Of a DNA stretch of 64,000 bases, positions 19,259 to 28,354 are shown in pieces (position 1 is the first letter of the stretch; every line of letters begins with the position of its first letter). Origin of the DNA: Flammeovirgaceae bacterium (GTDB taxonomy: Bacteria > Bacteroidota > Bacteroidia > Cytophagales > Cyclobacteriaceae). The translations under genes were made by a program, and so were the position numbers. The notes beneath the pieces were generated by a model. It searched no databases. It was not told the DNA's origin and saw nothing but the letters and a program-made list of their open reading frames with translations. The stretch lies in NCBI GenBank assembly GCA_020635915.1, contig JACJYU010000001.1, positions 1,898,501 through 1,962,500 on the forward strand, in the 5' to 3' direction.

Positions 19259-19411
19259 AGCTATGGGATTAGGTACTTTAACCTACTCAATTTGACAATT
19301 ATTGCCAAGCAGTCACCGGAGGGGCTCCCTTATGCCTTTGTATGGGGGACAAAGGGAGATGCCAATTGATGAATTTTAATGGCTTTCCTGGACAGGTAAA
19401 TTCAAAAGGGA

Positions 19412-19951
19412 TTATTCAATCACTTCCTCTATCTGGTCCAGCTTGGATTCGGAAAAGGCGCCAGACGTGGCGAAAACAATTTTCCCGTTTTGGTCGAGCA
19501 CAAAGAAATAGGGAATGTCCTTTTTTTCAAAATCAAGTTCTTCCTTGAAACGCTTGAGCTCGCCTTTGTAAAACAGTATGTAGGGGAGCAACTGCGGGTC
19601 TACCTTTTTTAATGCCTTTCTTTTGGCCGTACCGGTAGCGGCCGCATTGATGCCGGTGAACATGGGTATGAAATACACGTTGACGTCATAGCCAAAACCG
19701 GCCATTAGCCCGGTGGTCTTTTGAATGAATTTGTAAAATATTGGCTCGAACCAACCGTTCAATTCATCTTCCGACTTTTTTGAGTAGGCCAGTCCCAACA
19801 GGGTGAACTTCCCTTTCGTGTCCTGGGGAACGGATACCACTTTATCTTCCACGGTTTCGGCTTCCATCTCAGGAAAGGTTTTGCCGATCACCTGGGCAAC
19901 CGCAGGAGCTGAAAAGGCCAACAAGACAATGGAAAGCGGGATTATGCGCAT
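19412..19951 (-). CDS. Exported thioredoxin-fold protein
   Basis: A 179-residue protein. The Met at 19951 is chosen because it starts a clean signal peptide (MRIIPLSIVLLAFSAPAVAQ); the frame runs further upstream without this property. After a TFPEME segment typical of AhpC/TlpA-like folds, the protein shows strands FTLLGLAY and VNVYFIPMF and the C-terminal YFFVLDQNGKIVFATSG, which resembles the end of a thioredoxin-like domain. The redox CxxC is absent: the corresponding position reads AYSKKSEDE. It is thus not a classical disulfide oxidoreductase and its role is unknown. Confidence 0.75.
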   Translation of the reverse strand: MRIIPLSIVLLAFSAPAVAQVIGKTFPEMEAETVEDKVVSVPQDTKGKFTLLGLAYSKKSEDELNGWFEPIFYKFIQKTTGLMAGFGYDVNVYFIPMFTGINAAATGTAKRKALKKVDPQLLPYILFYKGELKRFKEELDFEKKDIPYFFVLDQNGKIVFATSGAFSESKLDQIEEVIE

Positions 19952-20106
19952 ATGGGTAAAATTTATGGTAAGGTAACAATATTTCCCCTTACCCAAAGGA
20001 CGGGAAAGGGGCACTATATGGGCAATGTGTTAGGATTGGGCAGGGGCAACCCAAAGGCTTTTCGTAAGGTGGGCGGTGGATAAGGGTGTGTTCCCTGGAT
20101 ATGCGC

Positions 20107-20114
20107 TATATTTG
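20107..20114 (+). promoter_or_regulatory. -7 element for the AI-2E-type permease gene
   Basis: TATATTTG is a perfect TAnnTTTG. It lies about 60 bases before the ATG at 20175 and supports this start over an open codon at 20076. No clear -33 TTTG. Confidence 0.4.
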
Positions 20115-20174
20115 TTTGCGGGCAACCCGGTAAAACCATACCGGAACGCGAATCCAATCGTTGGTCAAAAAACA

Positions 20175-21263
20175 ATGGAACAAAAACCTTTTTCTGAAAA
20201 TTTGGGCTTCAGGATCATATTAGTGTCGATACTCATCGGGCTGGGCATATTCTTTATTATTTATTTCAAGGATTTGTTAAAGCCATTTGTAATGGCGGTG
20301 ATGGTATGGTACCTGATCAAGACCATTTACAACTACATTGGCAAAATAAAAGTAATGGGCCGGCAGTTGCCGCGGTGGCTTAAGGGCACCCTTTCGTTGG
20401 CGATCATTTTTGGGTCCGTGCAGGCCACCATCAACCTTATTATCACCAACCTAAGTGCCATTGTGGCTAATTTTTCCACCTACCAGGCCACGTTCGACAG
20501 GTTTTTGATCGGCCTGGGGGAGTCGCTGGGAGTGGTGAACATTACCGACCAATTGCAGGAACAGCTTAACAAACTCGATTTGCAGGGCTTTCTCGCGGGC
20601 ACGCTTTCCTCCTTGTCCACCACCGTGGGCACCATCGTGATCGTGGTCATTTACATCATATTCCTATTGTTGGAAGAAGTGGCGTTTTCAAAAAAAATCG
20701 ATGCCATCTTCCCCGACCGGAAAAAGCGCCAGCGCATCCAGGAAGTGCTCAATGAAATTTATGAGTCCACCAACAAGTACATCACCTTAAAGACCGGGAT
20801 CAGCATTTTAACAGGCGCACTGAGCTATGTTGTCCTTCGGTTGTTTGGCGTTGACTATGCCTTTCTTTGGGCTTTCCTGATATTCATCTTCAATTACATC
20901 CCCTACATCGGCTCTTTGATCGCCACCTTGTTGCCCTCTATTTTTGCCATTGTCCAGTTTGGGTCGATGTGGTCGTTTTTGTGGGTTTTTATAAGTGTTG
21001 AAATCATACAATTGATAGTGGGCAACTATGTAGAGCCTAAAGTCATGGGAAAATCGCTGAACCTGAGCCCATTGGTAGTGGTGGTGGCCCTTTCCTTTTG
21101 GGGCTACGTATGGGACCTGCTGGGGATGTTCCTCTCCGTGCCCATTACCTCCATTATGTTGATTGTGTTGGCGCAATTTCCTGCCACGCGCAATATTGCC
21201 ATCCTCCTTACGGAAAACGGGAACATTGAAAACATATTGATAAAGAAAGAAGAAGGGCCTTGA
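20175..21263 (+). CDS. AI-2E family transporter
   Basis: A 362-residue polytopic membrane protein of the AI-2E/PerM family. The ATG at 20175 is preferred because a -7 promoter element lies inside the alternative N-terminal extension. Two hydrophobic helices near the N-terminus are followed by a long amphipathic cytoplasmic or periplasmic segment, and then by C-terminal helices with the conserved pattern FNYIPYIGSLIATLLP and VGNYVEPKVMG. The family includes proteins named for autoinducer-2 export and others with antiporter activity; the substrate here cannot be assigned. It stands alone between a divergent thioredoxin-like gene and the hydrolase gene. Confidence 0.88.
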   Translation: MEQKPFSENLGFRIILVSILIGLGIFFIIYFKDLLKPFVMAVMVWYLIKTIYNYIGKIKVMGRQLPRWLKGTLSLAIIFGSVQATINLIITNLSAIVANFSTYQATFDRFLIGLGESLGVVNITDQLQEQLNKLDLQGFLAGTLSSLSTTVGTIVIVVIYIIFLLLEEVAFSKKIDAIFPDRKKRQRIQEVLNEIYESTNKYITLKTGISILTGALSYVVLRLFGVDYAFLWAFLIFIFNYIPYIGSLIATLLPSIFAIVQFGSMWSFLWVFISVEIIQLIVGNYVEPKVMGKSLNLSPLVVVVALSFWGYVWDLLGMFLSVPITSIMLIVLAQFPATRNIAILLTENGNIENILIKKEEGP

Positions 21264-21351
21264 CATGCCCCCGTGCTGTAAAAAAACGAACAAAGGAAAA
21301 ACTATTTGAAGGGATATATTGTTTACACACCACCTGCCCAAACCCAACACT

Positions 21352-22197
21352 ATGAAAAATTTATGCTTGTGTGCCCTGCTTATGGCAACGGCCACTATCG
21401 CCCGCTCCCAGGAGGGCATAACCATTTGCCATACGCCTGCGGTTGAAAAATTTGCAATGATGGCTTCAAACAAAACCTTTAACGACCAGCACCAGATGCC
21501 CCGGGCCTATAAGCATGTGAGCCAGGAAGGGGGGAAAATGGTAACATTTGACTGCCCGGATGGAAAGCCGGCCCATGCCTACCTTATCGTTTCCGCTAAG
21601 AAGACGGACAACTGGATTTTTGTTTTTCAAGAGTGGTGGGGGCTGAACGACAACATAAAAGGGTGGTCGGAAGACCTGTACAAGGAATTGGGGAACGTAA
21701 ACATACTGGCATTGGATATGTACGATGGCAAGCTGGCGACAGACCGCGGGCAAGCCGGCCAGTACATGCAGGCCTTTACCCAGAAAAGGGGTGATGCCAT
21801 CATCAATGGCGCTTTGGCCTATGTAGGCGCGAAGGCCAAAATTGGGATGGTGGGATGGTGCTTTGGTGGAGGACTTTCCTTACAAGCCGCCCTCCTGGCC
21901 GGGAAACAGGCAGGGGCCTGCGTGATGTTTTACGGCATGCCGGAAGACAACGTGGAAAGGTTGAAAAAACTGAATTGCGATGTGCTGAATATATGGAGTA
22001 CCCGGGACCAATGGATAAACAAAAAGGTAATGGATAAATTTGAAGCCAATATGAAAGCGGCAGGCAAAAAGCTTACCGTTTACCCCTACGATGCCGACCA
22101 CGCCTTTGCCAACCCCAGCAACCCGGTGTATGATGAAGAGGCCTACAACGATTCAACGGCAAAAACCATAGCCTATTTCAAGGCAAGGTTCAAATAG
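21352..22197 (+). CDS. Exported dienelactone hydrolase family protein
   Basis: A 281-residue alpha/beta hydrolase. The ATG at 21352 starts a signal peptide (MKNLCLCALLMATATIARSQ), so unlike classical cytoplasmic DLH it is exported. The catalytic triad is visible: Cys170 in GWCFGGG, Asp219 in STRDQW and His250 in DADHAFANP. The motif order and the H-A-F-x-N pattern fit carboxymethylenebutenolidase/DLH. Natural substrate is unknown; many secreted homologues are generic esterases. It precedes a convergent CBS-domain gene by 26 bases. Confidence 0.9.
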   Translation: MKNLCLCALLMATATIARSQEGITICHTPAVEKFAMMASNKTFNDQHQMPRAYKHVSQEGGKMVTFDCPDGKPAHAYLIVSAKKTDNWIFVFQEWWGLNDNIKGWSEDLYKELGNVNILALDMYDGKLATDRGQAGQYMQAFTQKRGDAIINGALAYVGAKAKIGMVGWCFGGGLSLQAALLAGKQAGACVMFYGMPEDNVERLKKLNCDVLNIWSTRDQWINKKVMDKFEANMKAAGKKLTVYPYDADHAFANPSNPVYDEEAYNDSTAKTIAYFKARFK

Positions 22198-22223
22198 GTG
22201 CAGTCCGTGGCAAGGCCCCCTGT

Positions 22224-22709
22224 TCAGTATTGGCCCAACATATACCGGATGACATCGGTGGTCGTTACAATGCCTTCAAGCTTGCCGGGATCGTGTTCAC
22301 TGACCACAGGCAGTGCATGAAACTCTGAAGAGGCAAAAATTTCCGCTACCGATTTAATGGGATCGGTTGCTTTTACCACCTTGGGCTTATGCGTCATCAC
22401 CTGGCCGAGGGTAAGCATTTCAAAGATGGCCTCGTCCGCATCGTTCTGGTCTTCGAACAGTCCGCTGAAGGACAACCGGTTGATATCGGTTTTGCTGATA
22501 ATGCCCACCAATTGTTTTTCCTTTACTACAGGCACATGCCGGATCTTTTGACGATTGATCATGTCTTTGACTTCCTTTAGGTTGGCGTTGATGTCCACGC
22601 TCAAAACGTTTTTCGTCATAATATGGCCAACGGGCTCATTCTTTTTCATCTTCAATTGCTTTGCCGAAAGATAGCCCTGAAAGAATGCCTGGCCTATGAT
22701 ATTTATCAT
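22224..22709 (-). CDS. Tandem CBS-domain protein
   Basis: A 161-residue protein with two CBS modules. The first is GHIMTKNVLSVD to VGIISKTDI; the second is VMTHKPKVV to GIVTTTDVI. CBS pairs bind adenosyl ligands such as AMP or ATP and act as energy or nucleotide sensors. A shorter start at Met21 (22649) would also retain both domains. Its start lies 3 bases from the end of the upstream acyl-CoA ligase gene, so the two are probably co-transcribed. This suggests, without proof, that it senses AMP or ATP in connection with the AMP-forming ligase. Confidence 0.9.
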   Translation of the reverse strand: MINIIGQAFFQGYLSAKQLKMKKNEPVGHIMTKNVLSVDINANLKEVKDMINRQKIRHVPVVKEKQLVGIISKTDINRLSFSGLFEDQNDADEAIFEMLTLGQVMTHKPKVVKATDPIKSVAEIFASSEFHALPVVSEHDPGKLEGIVTTTDVIRYMLGQY

Positions 22710-22712
22710 GCA

Positions 22713-24350
22713 TTACTCCCATACCACCTTCCCTTCCGTGGCATACCACCGGGGGTAATTGTGCTGGTGGGTTTTTTCAATGGCATTGCGCCTTAATTTC
22801 ATGGAAGGGGTGAGCATCTCGTTTTCCATGGTCCAGTCCCCTTTCATGATTACCATTTTTTCCACCTGCTCGTGCGGTTCCAGTTGCTTGTTTATCCTGC
22901 CCACCGTCTCCACCAGCCCATCGATAAGGGTTTCCTTTGGCTTGGCCTTGCCGTGTGCAGACAATACCGTAAGGGCCATAGGCTGGGGCACGCCCATCCC
23001 CACCACGCACACTTGCTCTATATCGGTGTTTTGGCTTAGCCCAAGTTCGATAGGGGTGGGGGAAATATATTTCCCTTTGTCTGTTTTAAATTGGTCCTTC
23101 ACCCTCCCAATAATGGTCAAATACCCTTCGTTGTCGATTTCGCCCGTGTCCCCGGTCTTTAAGTACCCTTCCCCATCAAACATTCCTGCCGTTTTTTCCG
23201 GGTCTTTATAATAGCCCAGCATAAGGTAGTCGTGCTTTACGCATATTTCGCCCCCCTCTGCAATTTTTACCTGCAGCCCTTCAATGGGTTTTCCTACAGT
23301 TCCAAACCTGTTGGCGCCCTTCCTGTTGAAGTGGGCGTACACGCAGTCTTCCGTCATGCCATAGACCTGGTATATGGTGATGCCCAGCTTTTGGTACCAT
23401 TCCAGGGTATTCACGCTAAGCGGTGCCGCCCCGGAAAAAAATAGCCGGGCCCTGGCAAGGCCTAGCTTTTTCCTGATTATCCGCTTCACTATTGTGGCAA
23501 TAAGGGGCATGGAAAAATACAGGTCCAGCTTTTTCTGTGGCATTTTTTCCAATACCTTCTCCTGGAACTTGGCCCAAATCCTGGGCACGGCAAAGAAGTA
23601 GCCCGGCTGTGTATCGGCCAGGTTTTTTGGGAAAGCTTCCAGCGACTCCGGAAAGCTGAACTCCATGCCCCTGTACAAACCCATGAATTCAATGCCCAGC
23701 CGCTCGGCAATGTGGCTTAAGGGCAGGTAGGAAAACAGGCGCGTTCGCTCAGGAAAACCAATCTCCTTATGGGCTTTTTTTATGGTGGCATCGAACGAGC
23801 CCATGGCATGCATCACCCCCTTGGATTGCCCTGTGGTGCCGGACGTGTATATGATGGTCAATAAATCCTCCGGTTTGATAGGCGCCACCTCTGCAATGGG
23901 CGCCTGGTTGGCCACAATGCTTTCCCACGTGATGGCTTCCCTTGACCCATAGGCCGCTATGCCTATTTTATGGAGGTGCGGTGGAATGCCGGGCTGTTGT
24001 GCGCTGTAGTCGTCAAGTTTGCCGATGATGATGGCTTTGGAGTCGCTGTGCCCCAGCACATATTGTATCCCGCTGGCGGACAACGTGGCGTAGAGGGGGA
24101 CGGAAACATGGCCTGCCATCATGATGGCCAGGTCTGCCATGATCCACTCGGCACAATTTTTTGAAAGGATGGCGATATGGCTATGGGCAGGCAGGTGTAA
24201 AGATTCAAGGTGCCCTGCCACCCTCCTTATTTCATTGCCTGCCTCCTTCCATGTCCTGGCCTTCCAGGTGTTTCCAAAAGGCTGGCGAAGGAAGGTTTCA
24301 TGGGGCACTTCTTTCTCCCAGTGCAGAAAATATTCCAGTGGTCCATTCAT
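22713..24350 (-). CDS. AMP-forming long-chain acyl-CoA ligase (FadD-type)
   Basis: A 545-residue ANL-superfamily enzyme that activates fatty acids to acyl-CoA through an acyl-AMP. The Met at 24350 gives the usual N-terminus; the open frame extends further but over non-conserved sequence. Motifs: phosphate loop IIYTSGTTGQSKG, the YGMTED segment binding adenine, YLKTGDTGEI with the ribose-binding Asp, and the hinge GRVKDQFK followed by GKYISP. The family fits the long-chain ligases of Bacteroidota. It is divergent from polA across a 99-base gap and is followed immediately by the CBS-domain gene. Confidence 0.93.
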   Translation of the reverse strand: MNGPLEYFLHWEKEVPHETFLRQPFGNTWKARTWKEAGNEIRRVAGHLESLHLPAHSHIAILSKNCAEWIMADLAIMMAGHVSVPLYATLSASGIQYVLGHSDSKAIIIGKLDDYSAQQPGIPPHLHKIGIAAYGSREAITWESIVANQAPIAEVAPIKPEDLLTIIYTSGTTGQSKGVMHAMGSFDATIKKAHKEIGFPERTRLFSYLPLSHIAERLGIEFMGLYRGMEFSFPESLEAFPKNLADTQPGYFFAVPRIWAKFQEKVLEKMPQKKLDLYFSMPLIATIVKRIIRKKLGLARARLFFSGAAPLSVNTLEWYQKLGITIYQVYGMTEDCVYAHFNRKGANRFGTVGKPIEGLQVKIAEGGEICVKHDYLMLGYYKDPEKTAGMFDGEGYLKTGDTGEIDNEGYLTIIGRVKDQFKTDKGKYISPTPIELGLSQNTDIEQVCVVGMGVPQPMALTVLSAHGKAKPKETLIDGLVETVGRINKQLEPHEQVEKMVIMKGDWTMENEMLTPSMKLRRNAIEKTHQHNYPRWYATEGKVVWE

Positions 24351-24449
24351 ATGGGTATGGGTTATTCGGTGCCTTTTCGGCCTTTTTTGAGGGTTGATAA
24401 AAATACGCTTTTTATTCAAATGTTTCCTTACGTTGACTAAGTTGCCGAC

Positions 24450-27158
24450 ATGTCGAAAAACACCAAAAAACTCTTTTTGCTGGATGCCTACGCCCTCATT
24501 TACCGGGCACATTTCGCCTTTACCAAAAACCCGCGCATCAATTCAAAGGGAAGGAACACCTCCGTGCCTTTTGGGTTTACCAACACACTGCTGGAAGTGC
24601 TGCAAAAGCAAAAGCCCACGCATATAGCGGTTTGTTTTGATACGGCCGCCCCCACCTTTCGGGATGAAATTTTTGAAGAATACAAAGCCACCCGGCAGGA
24701 AACCCCTGAAGACATTCGCTATGGCATCCCCATAGTGAAGGAGATAATAAAAGGCTTTAACATACCCATTTTGGAAATGGATGGGTACGAGGCCGATGAC
24801 ATCATTGGCACGCTGGCCACCCGGGCGTCCAAAGAGGGTTTTGAGGTGTACATGATGACGCCCGATAAAGACTTCGGCCAGTTGGTGAAGGAGAATGTGT
24901 TTTTGTACAAGCCCGCGTACATGGGCAATGCGGTGGACGTGATGGGGCCGGCCGAGGTCTGTGAAAAGTGGGACATCGACAAGGTGTCGCAGGTCATTGA
25001 TATGCTGGGTTTGCAGGGGGACACGTCCGACAACATTCCGGGCATTCCGGGCATAGGGCCCAAAACGGCCTCCGTGCTATTGAAAAAATATGGCACAGTG
25101 GAGAATATTGTTGAACATGCCCATGAGCTGAAAGGCAAACAAAAGGAGAGGGTGGAAGAATTTGGGGAACAGGCCATACTTTCCAAAAAGCTCGCCACCA
25201 TAGTAACGGACGTGCCTGTGGAATTTGATGAGGAAAACCTTAAGTGCGTGCCCCTCAATGAAGGGGTGCTGCGGCCTATTTTTGAAGAGCTCGAATTCCG
25301 GGCCATTATGGCCAGGGCCTTTGCCTCTTCGGGGGGCGATACCTCTCCTGCCGCCCAAGGGCCAAAAGGAGGCCCGCAGTTGTCCATGTTTGGGGGAGGC
25401 GCGCCACAAAAGCAGGAGGGCGTGGGCAAAGGAAAATACCATGAGGCCAACGATGCAAAGGAACGCGGAAAGCTTGTTTTGAAATTGGGGGAACAACCCG
25501 GGTTTGCATTGGAGGTGGTGGTCACGGATACGCCCAATTTTGACTTTGAGCTCAAGGCCCTGGTTTTCTCCCTGCCGGGGGAGGCCCATTACGTTCCCCT
25601 GCCAAACCAAGGAGGGGCAAAACCGGTATTGGATGAATTTGCCCCTGTGCTTTCCGATGAAAAGATTGCCAAGTCCGGCCATAATATCAAACAGGCCATA
25701 TTGGCGCTCAAAAAATACGGTATCCCATTAAAAGGCCACCTTTTTGACACCATGTTGGCCCACTATCTTATCGAGCCGGAGTCCTCCCATGAGTTGGACA
25801 TCCTGGCCAACCAATACCTTGATTACCAATTGGTGGCCAGCGAAAACGAAAAAGACAATGTGTGCGGGCGTGCGGAAATCATATTGCCGTTGAAGCAACG
25901 GCTGAAAGCCGTACTGGAGGAAAAAGGGCACGGTAAACTGATGCGTGATATTGAAATGCCGTTGGTAAACGTGCTGGCCGCCATGGAGTATGAGGGGGTG
26001 CGTGTGGACACCAAGGTGCTGGAATGGATGTCGGGGGCACTATTGAAAGACAGCGCGAAAGTGCAACAGGAAATTTACAAACTTGCGGGGACGGAATTCA
26101 ATATTGCATCACCCAAGCAAGTAGGGGAAATCCTTTTCGATAGGCTAAAGCTGGTGGACAAACCCAAAAAAACCCGTACAGGGCAATATGCCACGGGCGA
26201 AGACATATTGATAAAGCTGGCAGGGGACCATGCTATCGTTAAGAAAATGCTGGAGTTTCGGGAATATGAGAAATTACGCTCCACCTATGTGGACGCCCTT
26301 CCCAAAATGATTAGCAAAACGGACGGAAGGATCCACACCGACTATCGACAGGCGGTGGCGGCAACGGGCCGGCTGAGCTCCATGAACCCCAACCTGCAAA
26401 ACATACCCGTGCGCACGGAAAAAGGGAGGCAGATACGAGGTGCCTTTGTGCCACGCGACAATGACCACCTTTTTATGTCGGCCGATTATTCGCAAATAGA
26501 GCTGCGCATCGCGGCCTCTTTTGCCAAGGACGAAACCATGATCGAGGCTTTCAGGGAAGGGAGGGACATCCATGCCACTACGGCAGCAAAAGTATTTAAC
26601 GTGCCGTTGAAAAAGGTGACACCGGACATGCGCAGAAAAGCCAAGGAGGTGAACTTTGGCATCCTGTATGGGAGCACGGCCTTTGGGCTGGCCCAAAACC
26701 TGAACATATCCCGCACGGAGGCACTGGAAATCATAGAATCTTACTTCAGGGAATTTTCGGCCATCAAGCGGTATATGGACGACTCCATCAACATGGCCAG
26801 GGAGAAGGAGTACGTGGAAACGATTTTGGGGAGAAGACGGTATTTGAGGGACATCAATTCACGTAACGTCTCCACCCGTGGGTTTGCCGAGCGCAACGCC
26901 ATCAATGCGCCCATCCAGGGGAGTGCTGCCGATATCATAAAAATTGCCATGGTGCATATCCAAAGTTGGCTTGACCGGGAGAAGTTAAAAACCAAAATGA
27001 TCCTTCAGGTGCATGACGAATTGATTTTTGATTTGCACAAAGAAGAAGAAGGGATGGTGAAGCCCAAGGTGGCCGAGTTGATGAAAACGGCCGTGATACT
27101 CGAAGTGCCTATGGAAGTGGAGGTGGGGGTAGGGAAGAGCTGGCTCGAAGCGCACTAA
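24450..27158 (+). CDS. polA: DNA polymerase I, with degenerate 3'-5' exonuclease domain
   Basis: A 902-residue three-domain repair and Okazaki-processing polymerase. The 5' nuclease domain is intact (LLDAYALIYRA at the start, GYEADDIIGTLA, TPDKDFGQL, GDTSDNIPG, the helix-hairpin-helix GIGPKTA). The polymerase domain has motif A DYSQIELRIAA (about 678), motif B RRKAKEVNFGILYG, and motif C VHDELIFD (about 853). In the middle proofreading domain the four metal-binding acids are altered when aligned by eye to E. coli: Asp355 to Glu355, Glu357 to Val357, Asp424 to Ala416 and Asp501 to Glu476. Proofreading is probably absent, as in the Taq-type enzymes. Length is typical. Confidence 0.97.
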   Translation: MSKNTKKLFLLDAYALIYRAHFAFTKNPRINSKGRNTSVPFGFTNTLLEVLQKQKPTHIAVCFDTAAPTFRDEIFEEYKATRQETPEDIRYGIPIVKEIIKGFNIPILEMDGYEADDIIGTLATRASKEGFEVYMMTPDKDFGQLVKENVFLYKPAYMGNAVDVMGPAEVCEKWDIDKVSQVIDMLGLQGDTSDNIPGIPGIGPKTASVLLKKYGTVENIVEHAHELKGKQKERVEEFGEQAILSKKLATIVTDVPVEFDEENLKCVPLNEGVLRPIFEELEFRAIMARAFASSGGDTSPAAQGPKGGPQLSMFGGGAPQKQEGVGKGKYHEANDAKERGKLVLKLGEQPGFALEVVVTDTPNFDFELKALVFSLPGEAHYVPLPNQGGAKPVLDEFAPVLSDEKIAKSGHNIKQAILALKKYGIPLKGHLFDTMLAHYLIEPESSHELDILANQYLDYQLVASENEKDNVCGRAEIILPLKQRLKAVLEEKGHGKLMRDIEMPLVNVLAAMEYEGVRVDTKVLEWMSGALLKDSAKVQQEIYKLAGTEFNIASPKQVGEILFDRLKLVDKPKKTRTGQYATGEDILIKLAGDHAIVKKMLEFREYEKLRSTYVDALPKMISKTDGRIHTDYRQAVAATGRLSSMNPNLQNIPVRTEKGRQIRGAFVPRDNDHLFMSADYSQIELRIAASFAKDETMIEAFREGRDIHATTAAKVFNVPLKKVTPDMRRKAKEVNFGILYGSTAFGLAQNLNISRTEALEIIESYFREFSAIKRYMDDSINMAREKEYVETILGRRRYLRDINSRNVSTRGFAERNAINAPIQGSAADIIKIAMVHIQSWLDREKLKTKMILQVHDELIFDLHKEEEGMVKPKVAELMKTAVILEVPMEVEVGVGKSWLEAH

Positions 27159-27231
27159 CAAAAGGAGGCTGCCCAAAAGCCAATTGGCACCGTGGCAAAC
27201 TGGCATTGGAACAGCCTTCCCAACCCAAACA

Positions 27232-27642
27232 TCACTCTACCGTCAAGTTTCCTTTCATGACCACATGGATCGAGCAATAGTAATCGGCACCCTCGGTGAC
27301 CACCATGCTCCAGGAACCGCCCATGGCAATTGGCCCCGATGTCCATAATTTATTGCCCTCCTCGGTTGCATCATGGTCTACGAGGTCCCTGTTTATCCAC
27401 ATCACGGTGTCCCCTTTGTTCACGGTCAGTTCGGCCGGCACAAATTTCATCTGCTTGATTTCGACCGTATGAAAATGGGCCGTGTTTTTTATGCCCCCGG
27501 CAGTAACGCTTGTGTTTGGCGATGTTGCTTCCGTGCCAGGCGTACTTTCAATGGAGGGATGCTTTTCCCCATTGTCCGGTTGGTTGCCGGAACAACCCAG
27601 GAGAAAAAACAGCAGGACCGTAAGTGGATAGTAGGTTTTCAT
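27232..27642 (-). CDS. Cupredoxin-domain lipoprotein
   Basis: A 136-residue lipoprotein. The lipobox LLGC puts the acylated Cys at residue 17, followed by a Ser/Thr/Pro linker of about 35 residues. The remainder is a plastocyanin-like cupredoxin domain: the type 1 copper ligands His90 (VDHDA), Cys123, His126 and Met129 (CSIHVVM) are all present with correct spacing. It should be a periplasmic or surface blue copper electron carrier. It follows the DUF4142 gene by 14 bases on the same strand, indicating co-transcription. Confidence 0.9.
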   Translation of the reverse strand: MKTYYPLTVLLFFLLGCSGNQPDNGEKHPSIESTPGTEATSPNTSVTAGGIKNTAHFHTVEIKQMKFVPAELTVNKGDTVMWINRDLVDHDATEEGNKLWTSGPIAMGGSWSMVVTEGADYYCSIHVVMKGNLTVE

Positions 27643-27656
27643 GGATAAAGTTGGGA

Positions 27657-28190
27657 TTACTTTGCGTTGAGCATTTTTTGCACCATTTCGGCATGCCCCA
27701 GGTGGGTTTTCAAAACGGGCACGACACCGGTAAGCAAGTCTTTCAGCTCTGTATTGTCGGTTTGTGGGATCAATAAATCTTCCACCGCTGAGATTACCGC
27801 CTTGTGGTAGGCCACTTCATTGTCGGCATAGGCTTTGTCAAAGGCATTTCCGGATTTTGTATTAAGCATTTTTTTTGTTTTTTCCGCATCGGCCAATAAT
27901 TGCTGGCTTACCGGGTTGTCCTTGGGCGTTACGCCTAATTTTTTTGCCAGGGCCACTGCCTGTCCGATTACCGCGTTATGGTCGTTCATCATCGTTTGGG
28001 CAAATTTTAAAACCTCTGCATTTTTTGACTTTTTCTTGGCGATCTCCGCATAAGAAACATCGATTTGGTTGGCCACTACGGCCACGGAGGCCACCTCTGG
28101 GTCGGTAAGCTCGGGATTACTTTGTGCATAAAGTGCTGGCGCTACCAGAAAGCAGGCTAGCCATAAGGCTGTTTTTTTAATATTTTTCAT
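27657..28190 (-). CDS. Exported DUF4142 (ferritin-like helical bundle) protein
   Basis: A 177-residue protein with a signal peptide (MKNIKKTALWLACFLVAPALYAQ). The body is all helical and contains the DUF4142 features FAQTMMNDHNAVIGQ, AYADNEVAYHKAVI and LKTHLGHAEMV, with His and Glu positions as in ferritin-like four-helix bundles. Function of the family is not established; members are often stress- or metal-linked. It is the first gene of a two-gene unit with the cupredoxin lipoprotein and is divergent from the MOT1-type transporter. Confidence 0.88.
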   Translation of the reverse strand: MKNIKKTALWLACFLVAPALYAQSNPELTDPEVASVAVVANQIDVSYAEIAKKKSKNAEVLKFAQTMMNDHNAVIGQAVALAKKLGVTPKDNPVSQQLLADAEKTKKMLNTKSGNAFDKAYADNEVAYHKAVISAVEDLLIPQTDNTELKDLLTGVVPVLKTHLGHAEMVQKMLNAK

Positions 28191-28354
28191 TTTATTAGAT
28201 GTTTGTTTACGCTAAAGAGAGTGGAGGGGAGTGGGATTGGTTACAACAATGTGTTGGTTTGTTTTTTGGGAGGGAGTTAAAGGATTAGCGATTTTCTTAG
28301 CGGAGGGGCCTGCCAACCTGCCTAAAGGTTGCCCAACAATTTTTTTTGAAAGAA

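Noticed and set aside
27179..27188. Palindrome GCCAATTGGC and a loose GGAGGCTG/CAGCC pairing between polA and the cupredoxin gene
   Set aside because: Short and imperfect, no T-run; could be chance and was not called a terminator.
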